From contig JACRLW010000069.1 in NCBI GenBank assembly GCA_016235155.1, forward strand, positions 1-64,000: DNA of 64,000 nucleotides. Direction: 5' to 3'. Both the position numbers and the translations under genes were made by a program. The notes beneath the pieces were generated by a model, which worked only from the letters and a program-made list of their open reading frames with translations, was not told the origin of the DNA and did not search any database. This document shows, piece by piece, positions 47,365-57,065 of the stretch (position 1 is the stretch's first letter; every line of letters starts with the position of its first letter). The stretch is from Planctomycetota bacterium (GTDB taxonomy: Bacteria; Planctomycetota; UBA1135; UBA2386).

Positions 47365-50130
47365 TCAGCGCGGTTGCACGACGACGCGCAGTCCGTGCGA
47401 CGCCGCGAGCCCGAGGGCGCCGCACGCGTCGGGAACGATCGCCTGGAAGAACAACGCACCGCCGGCGAGTGCGGGATCGTTGGGGATCGCGGCGGGGATC
47501 GCCGCGTTGCCGCGGCCGTCGGTCGAGAAACCCAGCGAGAAGCTCCCGGCCGCGCCGACGTGCACGACCAGATCGAAGATCGGCGTCGACGACGTGGCGA
47601 AGCCGACGAGCAGAGCGCCGGGCGCGGTGATCGCCGTCGAGTCGACGACGACCGCGAATCCTGGGCTCGCGACGCTCGGCGGCTCGTTGCCCTCGATGCG
47701 CAACGACGGCGCGCACGACAAGGGCGACGCGGAGCCGAAAGGCTGCGCCGCCTCGTCGCCGTCGCGCACGCCGTCGCGATCGCGATCGACGCCGAGCCGC
47801 ACACCCTCGCCCGCCGGCACCCCGAGGAAGCTCAGGCGCGCGCGGCCGGCCGCGAGTTCGGCGTCGAGATAGGCCAGCGGCACGGCGGGATCCGCGGCGC
47901 GATCGCCGCGGAAGAGCTGCACCTGCGCGTCGTAGCGCAGGCCCGCGATGCGACCGCCGAGGAGACCGTGCGCGACGACGTCGCCGTCGCCCAGCGCGGC
48001 GCGGTTCAGCATGGTGAGCACCGGACCACGCGTGCCGGGGTCGTTCACGTTGGTCGAATCGAGCGTGCGCGCGTGGCCGACCATCGGCGCCGTGCCGTTG
48101 TCGAAGGCGAGCACGAACGCTTCGAGCTTGCGCCGCGACGTGGTGTTGCCGGCAAGCGAACCGAACACCGGGCGACCGAGGAAGGCGAAGACGCTGTCGT
48201 CGACGCCGTCGTGCGTGTTGCCGAAGCCGGCGGTGCGACCCTGCGGCGTCGCGAGCTTGCCGGTGCGCTTGTAGATGTTGCGCAGCTGCGCGACCTTCAT
48301 CGCCTGCGACACCTGGAGGATCGACGCACTGAAGATCAGGAGGTTCGTCCCCGTGGTCAGCGAGTGGCAGTCGACGCAGCGGACGACACTCGTGAACGGC
48401 GTCGTCGTGAACAGCGGCTGACCCTCCGCCGCGCTGGCGCCGATCGGGGTCGTCGGCAGGGAACGGTCGAGGTTCTGCCGCGGGTTCGGCATGTAGCTCA
48501 CCGACTCCATGAACGCGACGAAGTCGACGAGCTCGAGCGGTGCGAGCGGCGTGCGACCCATCAGCTCGTCGAACGCCGGGTTGAACGCGTTGAGGTCGGG
48601 GCGGTCGCCGCGCCAGTGGAACGGCTGGGTCGCGTCGAGGCCCTGGAGCGTCTGCGTGACCATCGGCCCCTTCATCGGATGGAGGTCGATCGGTTGACCG
48701 AACGCGTCGGTGATCCGCGTTAGCGTGCCCGCGGGATCGCCGAGGTCCCACGCGAGGTTGTCCGTCGTGCCGTCGACGTGGCAGGACGCGCACGACATGG
48801 TCCCGTTGCCGGAGAGCTTCGCGTCGTAGAGGAAGCCGCGCCCTTCGGCGACGGTGCGCGGGAGCGGCGGGTTGTCGCGCGAGATGCGCGCGACGACCGT
48901 GCGCGTCGCGGTGTCCACGACGTCGAGCGCGTTGGCGATCCGTTCGACGACGTAGAGCAACGGCTGAGTCTGGTGGTGCGCGAGCGCGCGCGGCCCGCGC
49001 TTGGTACGCGGTGTCGCAGTCGTGCCCGGCGTGCCCACGTCGATGCGCGCGATCACGCTGCCGTCGGGCGCGAGCACGCCGATGCGGTCGGTGCCGAACG
49101 CGGCGACGTAGGCGAGCGAGCCGTCGGGGGCGAACTCGACGTCGGCCGGCTGCGCGAGCGCGATCGACAACGCGGCGAGGTCGGGCAACGCGCCGTAGGC
49201 AATGCCGGGGTTGAGGTCGATCGGCGTCACGGTTGCGGTCGCCAGATCGATCTTCGTGACGCGGTTGTCGACGGCGTGGCCGCGCAGCGCGGAGATGAAG
49301 CGCGTCAGGTTGCGCGCCTCGGTGTTCGCGACCCACAACTCGTCGCGACCGGGACGCTTCGCGACGTCGAAGAGGATCGTGCCCACGCCCGTGAACGTGC
49401 GCGCGATCGTGCGCGTGTTCGCGTCGATCTCGAACACGTCGAGGTCGGGCAGCACCACGCCGTGCGTGCTCCGCCACAGTGGGTCGTCGTGTCGCACGAG
49501 GATCCCCTGGCGCGGCGCGGCGGGGAGATTGGGGTTGATCGGCGGGGGCGGCGCGGGAGCGCGGTTGTCGGGCACGAGCGTCGTGCCGTTGCCCGAGCGA
49601 TGCGCTGCGACCCAGAGGCGCGTGCCGTCCTCCGAGACGCACAGGCTGCGCGGGTCGTCGGCGAAGAGCGCGATCTCGCCGATGCGCGCATGCGTGAGCG
49701 CATCGAAGACCTGGATCTTGCGATCGGTGCCCGTCGCGACGAAGGCCCGCTGCGGCGCGCCGGCGAACACGACGTCGCCGGGCTCGTCGGCGGTCGGGAT
49801 CGTCGCGAGCACGAGGCCCTGCGCGATCGACACGATTTGCACGCAGTCCGACGCGAAGTTCACGACCCAGACCTCGTCGTCGGTCCGCGCGCGCACCGCG
49901 ACCGGGCCGAGACCCACGACGATCTCGCGCAGCAGCACCGGGCGCCGCGGATCAGCAAGCGACCACACGCACAACCGCGCGTCGTCGGCGTCGACCGTGA
50001 ACAGGCGGTCACCGGACGGCGAGAGTTCGGCCGCGTGCGTCAACGGCGCCTCGAAGTGGACGGGATCCTGCGCGCGGAGCGAGGGGAGGGCGAAGAGGAG
50101 GAGCGAGGCGACGAGGGCGGTGCGATGCAT
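47365..50130 (-). CDS. Secreted YVTN-type beta-propeller with diheme cytochrome c peroxidase-like domain and C-terminal module
   Basis: SPSGDRLFTVDADDARLCVWSLADP..., SCASCHVDGTTDN, RCVDCHSLTTG, C-terminal module ...EPPSVASPGFAVVVD.... Confidence 0.88.
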   Translation of the reverse strand: MHRTALVASLLLFALPSLRAQDPVHFEAPLTHAAELSPSGDRLFTVDADDARLCVWSLADPRRPVLLREIVVGLGPVAVRARTDDEVWVVNFASDCVQIVSIAQGLVLATIPTADEPGDVVFAGAPQRAFVATGTDRKIQVFDALTHARIGEIALFADDPRSLCVSEDGTRLWVAAHRSGNGTTLVPDNRAPAPPPPINPNLPAAPRQGILVRHDDPLWRSTHGVVLPDLDVFEIDANTRTIARTFTGVGTILFDVAKRPGRDELWVANTEARNLTRFISALRGHAVDNRVTKIDLATATVTPIDLNPGIAYGALPDLAALSIALAQPADVEFAPDGSLAYVAAFGTDRIGVLAPDGSVIARIDVGTPGTTATPRTKRGPRALAHHQTQPLLYVVERIANALDVVDTATRTVVARISRDNPPLPRTVAEGRGFLYDAKLSGNGTMSCASCHVDGTTDNLAWDLGDPAGTLTRITDAFGQPIDLHPMKGPMVTQTLQGLDATQPFHWRGDRPDLNAFNPAFDELMGRTPLAPLELVDFVAFMESVSYMPNPRQNLDRSLPTTPIGASAAEGQPLFTTTPFTSVVRCVDCHSLTTGTNLLIFSASILQVSQAMKVAQLRNIYKRTGKLATPQGRTAGFGNTHDGVDDSVFAFLGRPVFGSLAGNTTSRRKLEAFVLAFDNGTAPMVGHARTLDSTNVNDPGTRGPVLTMLNRAALGDGDVVAHGLLGGRIAGLRYDAQVQLFRGDRAADPAVPLAYLDAELAAGRARLSFLGVPAGEGVRLGVDRDRDGVRDGDEAAQPFGSASPLSCAPSLRIEGNEPPSVASPGFAVVVDSTAITAPGALLVGFATSSTPIFDLVVHVGAAGSFSLGFSTDGRGNAAIPAAIPNDPALAGGALFFQAIVPDACGALGLAASHGLRVVVQPR

Positions 50131-50292
50131 GCGGGTTCGGGTCCGACGAGCGGCGTGATTGTCGCTGGACCGGGAGCGCTTCTGCGAGAGGGGTCCGCGG
50201 TTCCTGCGGCAAGTTCAGGAACCCTTCGCGGCCGAGGCTGCACGCAAACTACCGCTGGCCGCGCCGTCGCAAGGGCGTCCGGAGTCCAGAAG

Positions 50293-50595
50293 TCACCACT
50301 TCGCGCGCCGGTGGTTCCGTCGGATCGTGGTGTCCTCGGCATCAAACCGCGCGCGCGCCCGGTTGCTCATCAGTTCGACCTCCTTGGACCAATCGACGTG
50401 CACGAGAACTTCGGGGTCGCCTCGGATCGCCTTGGGACGCCGCTTCAGGCGGTCGAGTTTCGATTGGCCGGAGTCATCCGGGACGATCTTCAGCTTGCGT
50501 CGGCCGCGCGACACTTCGATCGGAATCCCCGTGGCGAGGATCCGATCCAGGATCCGGTAGATGTCCGCACGGAGCTTCGATGGGGTCAGGGTCAT
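50293..50595 (-). CDS. Type II toxin-antitoxin system antitoxin-like protein (Phd/YefM type), no toxin adjacent
   Basis: MTLTPSKLRADIYRILDRILATGIPIEVSRGRRKLKIVPDDSGQSKLDRLKRRPKAIRGDPEVLVHVDWSKE..., the layout typical of PIN-toxin-associated antitoxins. Confidence 0.75.
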   Translation of the reverse strand: MTLTPSKLRADIYRILDRILATGIPIEVSRGRRKLKIVPDDSGQSKLDRLKRRPKAIRGDPEVLVHVDWSKEVELMSNRARARFDAEDTTIRRNHRRAKW

Positions 50596-50706
50596 GGGCG
50601 CAGTCCAGGTGCGTGAGGTACGCCGGCGAGGACCCGAAGCGTAGGTTCGGGACCGGGAGTTGGCGGACCGCGTCGCAGAGGCTGTTCTTGTAGTCTCCCG
50701 CTCTCC

Positions 50707-51810
50707 GTGCCCCGCGCATCGCCTGGAATCCGCATCGCGATCGCCGCCCTCGCGACACTCATCGCCACGGCGGCAGCGCTCGCGATCTGGCGCGCATGCG
50801 GCGGGCCGCGCAGCACGATGACCGTGACCGTCGATCCCGGCGTGGAGCCCGAGACGACCTGGGACGGCAAGGAGGCGCTGGTCGTCGATCCGGTCGCGGG
50901 GTTCCGGCCGCGGCGGTCGAGCACGCAGCGGATGCCGATGGCGGCGCTCGACGGGGTTGCGCCCGAGGAGATCGTCAAGCGGCGCGACGCGCACGGCTTT
51001 CTGCGCGACGACGAACTGCCGGCGACGCTCGAACGCCCGAGCGTGCTCGTCGTCGGTGACAGCCATGTCGACGGCGTGGTGAACACCGCCGAGAACTTCA
51101 CGGCGCTGCTCGAGGCGCGACTCACGGCGGCAGGAGCGTCGTGCCACGTGCTCAATGACGGCTGCGGGCTCTATGGGCTCTGGCAGTCCGTGCTGCGCGC
51201 GTGCGATCTCCTCCCGCTCTGGCGCCCGAAGCTCGTCGTGGTCGTCGTGTTCCTCGGCAACGACTTCCTCGACCTCGAGAACCCGACCGTGCCGCACCTC
51301 GACGATGCGCTGCACGAACTCGCGGGCGGCGAACGCACGGGACCGGAGACGACCAGCGCGCGCGAACGCGAGCTCGCGCTGCCGGAGTTGTTCTCACAAC
51401 TGTTCTGGCAGGGACTGAATCAGGCGGCGTACCTGCACCGCGCACCCGAGCGCATCGACGCGCTCGCGCGCAAGGCGGGGCACGCGGTCGAGACGATCGA
51501 GACCGCGGCCGCGGCGCAGGGGGCGCGCGTGCTGTGGGTTCTCCTGCCGTCCTTCGATCTCGTCTTCCCCGACAAGGTCGCCGGGCTCGGCGGGCGCATC
51601 CAGGAGACGGTCGGGAGCGGCGCGCAGCGACGCATGCGCGACGCCTTCGCGGCGGTGCTCGCGTCGCTCGCGGTCGTCGATCTCGAGCCCGCGTTCCTCG
51701 CTGACGGCACGCTTGGCCTCTACGCGATCGACTTCCACGTCTTCCGGCGCGGGCATCAGCGCATGGCCGAAGCGCTCGAAGCGCCGATCCGCGACGCGGT
51801 GACGCGGTGA
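50707..51810 (+). CDS. SGNH/GDSL-like hydrolase family protein
   Basis: VLVVGDSHVDGVVNTAENFTALLEARL..., VVVVVFLGNDFLDLENP, IDFHVFRRGHQRMAEAL. Confidence 0.8.
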   Translation: MPRASPGIRIAIAALATLIATAAALAIWRACGGPRSTMTVTVDPGVEPETTWDGKEALVVDPVAGFRPRRSSTQRMPMAALDGVAPEEIVKRRDAHGFLRDDELPATLERPSVLVVGDSHVDGVVNTAENFTALLEARLTAAGASCHVLNDGCGLYGLWQSVLRACDLLPLWRPKLVVVVVFLGNDFLDLENPTVPHLDDALHELAGGERTGPETTSARERELALPELFSQLFWQGLNQAAYLHRAPERIDALARKAGHAVETIETAAAAQGARVLWVLLPSFDLVFPDKVAGLGGRIQETVGSGAQRRMRDAFAAVLASLAVVDLEPAFLADGTLGLYAIDFHVFRRGHQRMAEALEAPIRDAVTR

Positions 51811-52751
51811 GCGACGAGCGCCTCACGTCACCGGTGCCCGACGCCGCGAGCGGCGTCACCCTGCTCGACTTCCTCGTCGCACGCTTCTCCTACCGCGACC
51901 GCGCGCGCTGGATCGATGCGATCGTGTCCGGTGACGTGTACGTCGACGGCGCACCTGCGCCCTGTGCGCAGGTGCTGCGCGCCGGCCAGCGTCTCGCGGT
52001 CGCGCCGGCAGATCGCGCCGAGGACGAGCCGCGGGTCGCGGTCCTGTGGAGCGACGATCACTACGTCGCCGTCGACAAGCCCGCGGAGTGCGTCTGCCAC
52101 CGCCTCAGCGCGTTTCCGCAGCGGACCTTCGTGCGCGGGCTCGAACTCCGTCTCGCGCACGACGGTGTGCCCGCGCGGCTCGAGTTTGCGCATCGGCTCG
52201 ACCGCGGCACGAGCGGCGTGGTCGTCCTCGCGCGGACGGCGACCGCGGCTGCCGAGTTCCATCGCGCGCTCGAGCGCGGCGAACTGCGCAAGACCTACCT
52301 CGCGGTCGTCGAGGGCGTTGTCGCGCGGGAGCGCATCACGATCGACGAACCGATCGGGCTCGACCCGGACGGCGTCGTCGCGGCGAAGCGCGGGCTGCTG
52401 CGCAACGGCGCGATTGCGGCGAAGGCGGCGGTGACCGAGGTCGAGCTCCTCGCCAGCGATGGCCGGCGAACGCTGCTGCGCGTCCGACCGCGCACCGGCC
52501 GCACGCATCAGATCCGGGTGCATCTCGCCGGCCTGGGCCATCCGCTCGTGGGTGACGTCCTGTATGGCTCGGATGCAGCGACCTATCGCGAGTACGCCGC
52601 GCGCCTCGCCGAGCAGGAGTCGCGCGACCCGCGCGCCGTCGCACGTCACCTGCTTCACGCCGCAAGCCTCGAACTCGCGCACCCGATCACGGGGACGCCG
52701 CTGCACGTCGTCGCGCCGTCGCCGATGGACCTTCGAGACGCCTTTGACTAG
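51807..52751 (+). CDS. RluA-family pseudouridine synthase with S4-like N-terminus
   Basis: DHYVAVDKPAECVCHRLSAF, HRLDRGTSGVVVLART, LLRVRPRTGRTHQIRVHLAGLGHPLVGDVLYG; GTGA overlap with the SGNH gene. Confidence 0.93.
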   Translation: MSDERLTSPVPDAASGVTLLDFLVARFSYRDRARWIDAIVSGDVYVDGAPAPCAQVLRAGQRLAVAPADRAEDEPRVAVLWSDDHYVAVDKPAECVCHRLSAFPQRTFVRGLELRLAHDGVPARLEFAHRLDRGTSGVVVLARTATAAAEFHRALERGELRKTYLAVVEGVVARERITIDEPIGLDPDGVVAAKRGLLRNGAIAAKAAVTEVELLASDGRRTLLRVRPRTGRTHQIRVHLAGLGHPLVGDVLYGSDAATYREYAARLAEQESRDPRAVARHLLHAASLELAHPITGTPLHVVAPSPMDLRDAFD

Positions 52752-52773
52752 ACCATCCCTCGCACCTCGCACC

Positions 52774-55700
52774 ATGACGCCGCCGCTCACCCGTGCCGCC
52801 GCATGCCTCGCCGCGGTCCTCTCGTCCGTCCCCCTCGCGACGCAGGAGGGAATGCCGCGGCGCCTCGGAGTCCTCTTTCTCGGCGCGCCGACGCGCAACC
52901 ACCCGGCGCACGATCCGATCACGCGTTACCGCGTGCTGAAGAAGGCCTTCGGCACCGAGGGGATCGACCTGAGCTACAGCGAGGACCCGGCGGAGGCCTT
53001 CACCGCCGCGACGCTCGCTGCGTACGACGCCGTGCTGATGTACGGCAACTGGGCGATGGACGAGCCGATGCCGCGCGAGCAACTTCGCGCGCTGCTTGCC
53101 TATGTCGAGGGCGGCGGCGGCTTCGTGCCCGTGCACTGCGCGTCGGCGTGCTTCGGCGCGTCGCGGGAGTTCGTGCAGCTGGTCGGCGCGCGCTTCCTCT
53201 CGCACGGCGGCGAAGAATTCGAGGTGCGCAACGTCGCTCCGGAACACCCGATCCTCGCGGGCATCGCGGGCTATAGCGCCTGGGACGAGACCTATGTGCA
53301 CCGCGATCACGCCGGCGATCGCGAAGTCCTCCAGATGCGCGAGGACGAACCGTGGAGCTGGACGCGCACGCCGGGCAAGGGCCGCGTCTTCTACACGGCG
53401 AGCGGGCACGACCATCGCGTCTGGGATCGTCCCGAGTTCCAGGCCCTCCTGCGCAATGCGATCCTGTGGGCGGTCGGACAAGAGAAGCGAGCCCTGCGCG
53501 AGCGACTCGAACTGCCGGCACTCGAGACCGAGACCGTCTCGCTGCCGGGCTACCGCGAGCGGCGCGAGATCACGGTCGCGCAGAAGCCGCTCGCGCCGCG
53601 CGAGTCGATGAAGCTCGCGCAGGTCCCCGTCGGGATGGAGATCGCCCTGTTCGCGAGCGAGCCCGACATCGTCAATCCGATCACCATGGCCTGGGACGGC
53701 CGCGGCCGCGCCTTCGTGATCGAGACCGTCGACTATCCGAACGAATTGCAGGCGGGCAATCTCGGCCACGACCGCATCACCCTCTGTGAGGACCGAGACG
53801 GCGACGGCCGCGCCGAGACGTTCACGCGCTTCGCCGAGGGTCTTTCGATCCCGACTTCGCTCGTGTTCGTGAACGGCGGAGTGATCTGCACCAACGGCTC
53901 GGAGCTGCTCTTCCTCCAGGACACCGACGGCGACGACAAGGCCGACCTGCGCAAGGTCCTGTTTTCCGGCTTCCACATGGGCGACACGCACGCCGGCGTG
54001 TCGAACCTGCGCATCGGCCTCGACGGCTGGATCTGGGCGACGATCGGCTATTCCGGCTTCCGGGGGCGCGTCGGCGGCGAAGACCACGAGTTCGCGCAGG
54101 GTCTGTTCCGCTTCTCGCCCGACGGCAGCAAGCTCGAGTTCCTCCAGAACACGACGAACAACACCTGGGGCCTCGGCTTCACCGAGGAGTTCGACGTCGT
54201 CGGCTCGACGGCCAACGGCAATCCGTCGTGGTACCTGACCTTTCCCCGAGCCGATTACCGTGCGGCCGGACTCGATCAGGGGCACACGCCGCGCGCCGAC
54301 GACAATCCGTTCTTCGCGCCGATGTCGTTCGACATCCGGCAGGTCGACTCCTTCGACCGCTACACGTCGGCAGCGGGGCACGCGCTCTACACCGCGCGAC
54401 GCTTCCCGGCGGGATACTGGAACAAGATCGCGTTCGTGTGCGAACCGACCGGCAAGCTCGTCGGTCGCTTCACGATGGAGCGCAGCGGCGCGGGATTCCG
54501 GGCCGTGCAATCGCCGAACAACCTCTATTGCTCCGCCGACGCGTGGTCGGCTCCGGTCTTCGCCGAGGCCGGCCCCGACGGCGCGGTGTGGATCTGCGAC
54601 TGGTACAACCTGATCGTCCAGCACAACCCGACGCCGAGCCGGGCCTCGGCGGGCGTCGACGCGCGCACCGGCCGCGGCAATGCCTACGAAACGCCGCTGC
54701 GCGACAAGCGGCACGGCCGCATCTACCGCGTCTTCCCGAAGGGGACGGTGAACGACGCCATCCCGTCCGATCCGCTCGCGGGCCTCGCGCATCCGAACCT
54801 GCTGTGGCGATTGCAGTCGCAGCGACGGATCGTCGAGAGCGGGGACCGATCGACGGCGGAGGCGCTGAGCGAACTCGTGCGCGCCGCCGGCGTCGCGTCG
54901 CCGCACGCGCTGCACGCGCTCGCGTCGATGGGCCTGCTCGAGCGCGGGGTGCTCGCGACGGCACTGATCTCGAATCACGCCGCGACGCGTCGCGCTGCGA
55001 TCGGCCTCGCGACCCCGGCCGAACTGAAGGACGCCTTCGTGCGCGACGGCACGATCGCCGCGAGCGGACGCGAACTCGCCGAGGTGCTGGTCGGCTTGTC
55101 GAAGGCGGCGTCGGACCCGGAGCTCGCGACCGCGATCCTCCGCGCAGCCATCGCGAACGGCGACGCGTTCTTCGCCGAGCCGGCGATGCGCGACGCGTGG
55201 CAGATGGCCGCGCGACGCCAGCGCGAGGCCGTGCTCGCGGCGGCGACGGCGGCGGGAGTCGCCGCCACGCCGAGCGCGGCGCCGCCGAACCTGCTGCCCA
55301 ATCCCGGCTTCGAGGAGGTCGCGGGCGACGTCCCCTCGGCTTGGGGCGATCTCCGTTTCTATGGCGGCGCTCGCGGCGACGCCGTGCGCGTCGCGCGCGA
55401 CGCGAACGGTCGGAAGGGCGGCTCCTGTCTGCGCGTCACTTCCGAGCGGCGTTCGGACTGCGGCGTCGCGATGCGCGTCGCATTGAAGAAGGGGACGCGT
55501 TATCGCCTGAGCGGATGGGTGCGCACTGAGAACCTCGTCCCGGTGCCGAACGGTCCCGGAGCCCTGTTCAACGTGCATGGCGGCCGCACGACGAAGGGCG
55601 TGCACGGCACGACCGATTGGACCGAGCTCGCGGTCGAGTTCGACGCCGGCGACGACGGTGACGCGATCGTGCATTGCCTCTACGGCGGCTATGGCGGCGC

Positions 55701-56226
55701 GACCGGCACCGCGTGGTTCGACGACGTCTCGCTCGTCGCGATCGGCGCCTCGAACACGCTGTCGAGCGCGCTCGAGTCGTTGGCGAAGTCGGCGGCCGCC
55801 GCGGTCGCGTCGTCCGCGCCGCCCGTCACCCGGCGCTTTGTCCCCGATCCCGCGGTCCACGCGCGCGGCGCCGACGTGTTCCGCCGCACCTGCATCGCAT
55901 GCCACGGCGTCGACGGGCGGGGCGTTCCCGCGGTGTTCCCGCCGCTCGACGGCTCGGATTGGCTCGTCGGCGATCCTGGGCTCCCCGCGCGGATCGTCCT
56001 GCACGGGCTGATGGGTCCGGTGCGCGTCGGCGACGCGGACTTCCAGAACCTCATGGCGCCGCTGGGTCCCGTGCTCGACGACCAGGCGATCGCCGACGTG
56101 CTGACCTTCGTGCGGCAATCGTGGTCCAACGACGCCGCGCCGGTGAGCGCCGCGGACGTCGCGAAGCACCGCGCCGCGACACGCGAGCGCGCCGCACCGT
56201 GGACCGCGGCGGAGCTCGGGCGGTGA
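52774..56226 (+). CDS. ThuA domain + PVC-type beta-propeller + C-terminal cytochrome c
   Basis: LGAPTRNHPAHDPITRYRVLKKAF, GGGFVPVHCASACF, AWDGRGRAFVIETVDYPNELQ..GHDRITLCEDRDGDGRAETFTRFAEGLSIPTSLVF, RRTCIACHGVDGRGVPAVFPPLDGSDW. Confidence 0.93.
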   Translation: MTPPLTRAAACLAAVLSSVPLATQEGMPRRLGVLFLGAPTRNHPAHDPITRYRVLKKAFGTEGIDLSYSEDPAEAFTAATLAAYDAVLMYGNWAMDEPMPREQLRALLAYVEGGGGFVPVHCASACFGASREFVQLVGARFLSHGGEEFEVRNVAPEHPILAGIAGYSAWDETYVHRDHAGDREVLQMREDEPWSWTRTPGKGRVFYTASGHDHRVWDRPEFQALLRNAILWAVGQEKRALRERLELPALETETVSLPGYRERREITVAQKPLAPRESMKLAQVPVGMEIALFASEPDIVNPITMAWDGRGRAFVIETVDYPNELQAGNLGHDRITLCEDRDGDGRAETFTRFAEGLSIPTSLVFVNGGVICTNGSELLFLQDTDGDDKADLRKVLFSGFHMGDTHAGVSNLRIGLDGWIWATIGYSGFRGRVGGEDHEFAQGLFRFSPDGSKLEFLQNTTNNTWGLGFTEEFDVVGSTANGNPSWYLTFPRADYRAAGLDQGHTPRADDNPFFAPMSFDIRQVDSFDRYTSAAGHALYTARRFPAGYWNKIAFVCEPTGKLVGRFTMERSGAGFRAVQSPNNLYCSADAWSAPVFAEAGPDGAVWICDWYNLIVQHNPTPSRASAGVDARTGRGNAYETPLRDKRHGRIYRVFPKGTVNDAIPSDPLAGLAHPNLLWRLQSQRRIVESGDRSTAEALSELVRAAGVASPHALHALASMGLLERGVLATALISNHAATRRAAIGLATPAELKDAFVRDGTIAASGRELAEVLVGLSKAASDPELATAILRAAIANGDAFFAEPAMRDAWQMAARRQREAVLAAATAAGVAATPSAAPPNLLPNPGFEEVAGDVPSAWGDLRFYGGARGDAVRVARDANGRKGGSCLRVTSERRSDCGVAMRVALKKGTRYRLSGWVRTENLVPVPNGPGALFNVHGGRTTKGVHGTTDWTELAVEFDAGDDGDAIVHCLYGGYGGATGTAWFDDVSLVAIGASNTLSSALESLAKSAAAAVASSAPPVTRRFVPDPAVHARGADVFRRTCIACHGVDGRGVPAVFPPLDGSDWLVGDPGLPARIVLHGLMGPVRVGDADFQNLMAPLGPVLDDQAIADVLTFVRQSWSNDAAPVSAADVAKHRAATRERAAPWTAAELGR

Positions 56227-57065
56227 ACCGCCTCGGCTTCAGCTTCCTCTACTTCGCGCCGCGCATCGAAGCGCGGCACGAGCGCTGGTTCGGCCGCGCC
56301 GCGCATCACGGCTATGCGGGCGTCGAGCTGCCGGTGAACGACGCGACGGACGGCGATCTCGTGCGCATGCGCAAGGCGCTCGCGAACGAAGGCCTCGGCG
56401 CGACGGCGGTCGGCTTCGCGGTTGCGGGCGCGAACCCGGTCGATCCCGATCCCGCGGTGCGGAAGGCCGCAGTCGAACATCTTGCGCGCCTCGCCGGTCG
56501 CGCCGCGCTGCTCGGCGCCGACGTCCTCGCCGGACCGATCCACTCGGCATACGGAGTGTTCACCGGTCAGCCGCCGACGGCCGACGAACGCGCGCGTTGT
56601 GCCGACGTCCTGCGCGCCGCGGGGGAGCGCGCCGCGCGCCTGGGCGTGCGGCTCGCCGTCGAACCGCTCAACCGCTTCGAGTGCTACTTCCTCAACAGCT
56701 CCGCCGACTGCGACGCCCTCGTCCGCGCCGTCGCGCATCCGCACGTCGTCGGCGCCTTCGACACGCACCACGCGCACATCGAGGAGCGCGACGTCGTCGC
56801 CGCGATCCGCGCGAGTGCGACCACGCTCGGCCACGTCCAGCTCTCCGAGAACCATCGCGGCACGCCGGGCACCGGACAGGTCCCGTTCGCCAAGGTCCTC
56901 GCCGCGCTCGCCGCGATCCGCTACTCCGGCTGGCTCGTGATCGAAGCGTTCTCGCGGCAAGACCCGGCCTTCGGCAGCGCGCTGCGGATCTGGCGCGAGC
57001 TCGACGAGGGACCCGAGTCGGTACTGTCCGCCGGCGTCGCTCTCGTCCGATCGCATCCTGCATGA
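56223..57065 (+). CDS. Xylose isomerase-like TIM-barrel sugar epimerase/isomerase
   Basis: GTG start overlapping the upstream stop (GTGA); LAVEPLNRFECYFLNSSADCDALVRAVAHPHVVGAFDTHHAHIEE, HVQLSENHRGTPGTGQVPF. Confidence 0.88.
   Translation: MNRLGFSFLYFAPRIEARHERWFGRAAHHGYAGVELPVNDATDGDLVRMRKALANEGLGATAVGFAVAGANPVDPDPAVRKAAVEHLARLAGRAALLGADVLAGPIHSAYGVFTGQPPTADERARCADVLRAAGERAARLGVRLAVEPLNRFECYFLNSSADCDALVRAVAHPHVVGAFDTHHAHIEERDVVAAIRASATTLGHVQLSENHRGTPGTGQVPFAKVLAALAAIRYSGWLVIEAFSRQDPAFGSALRIWRELDEGPESVLSAGVALVRSHPA

Noticed and set aside
52687-56169. 1160-aa minus-strand ORF
   Set aside because: Antisense shadow of the ThuA/cytochrome gene.
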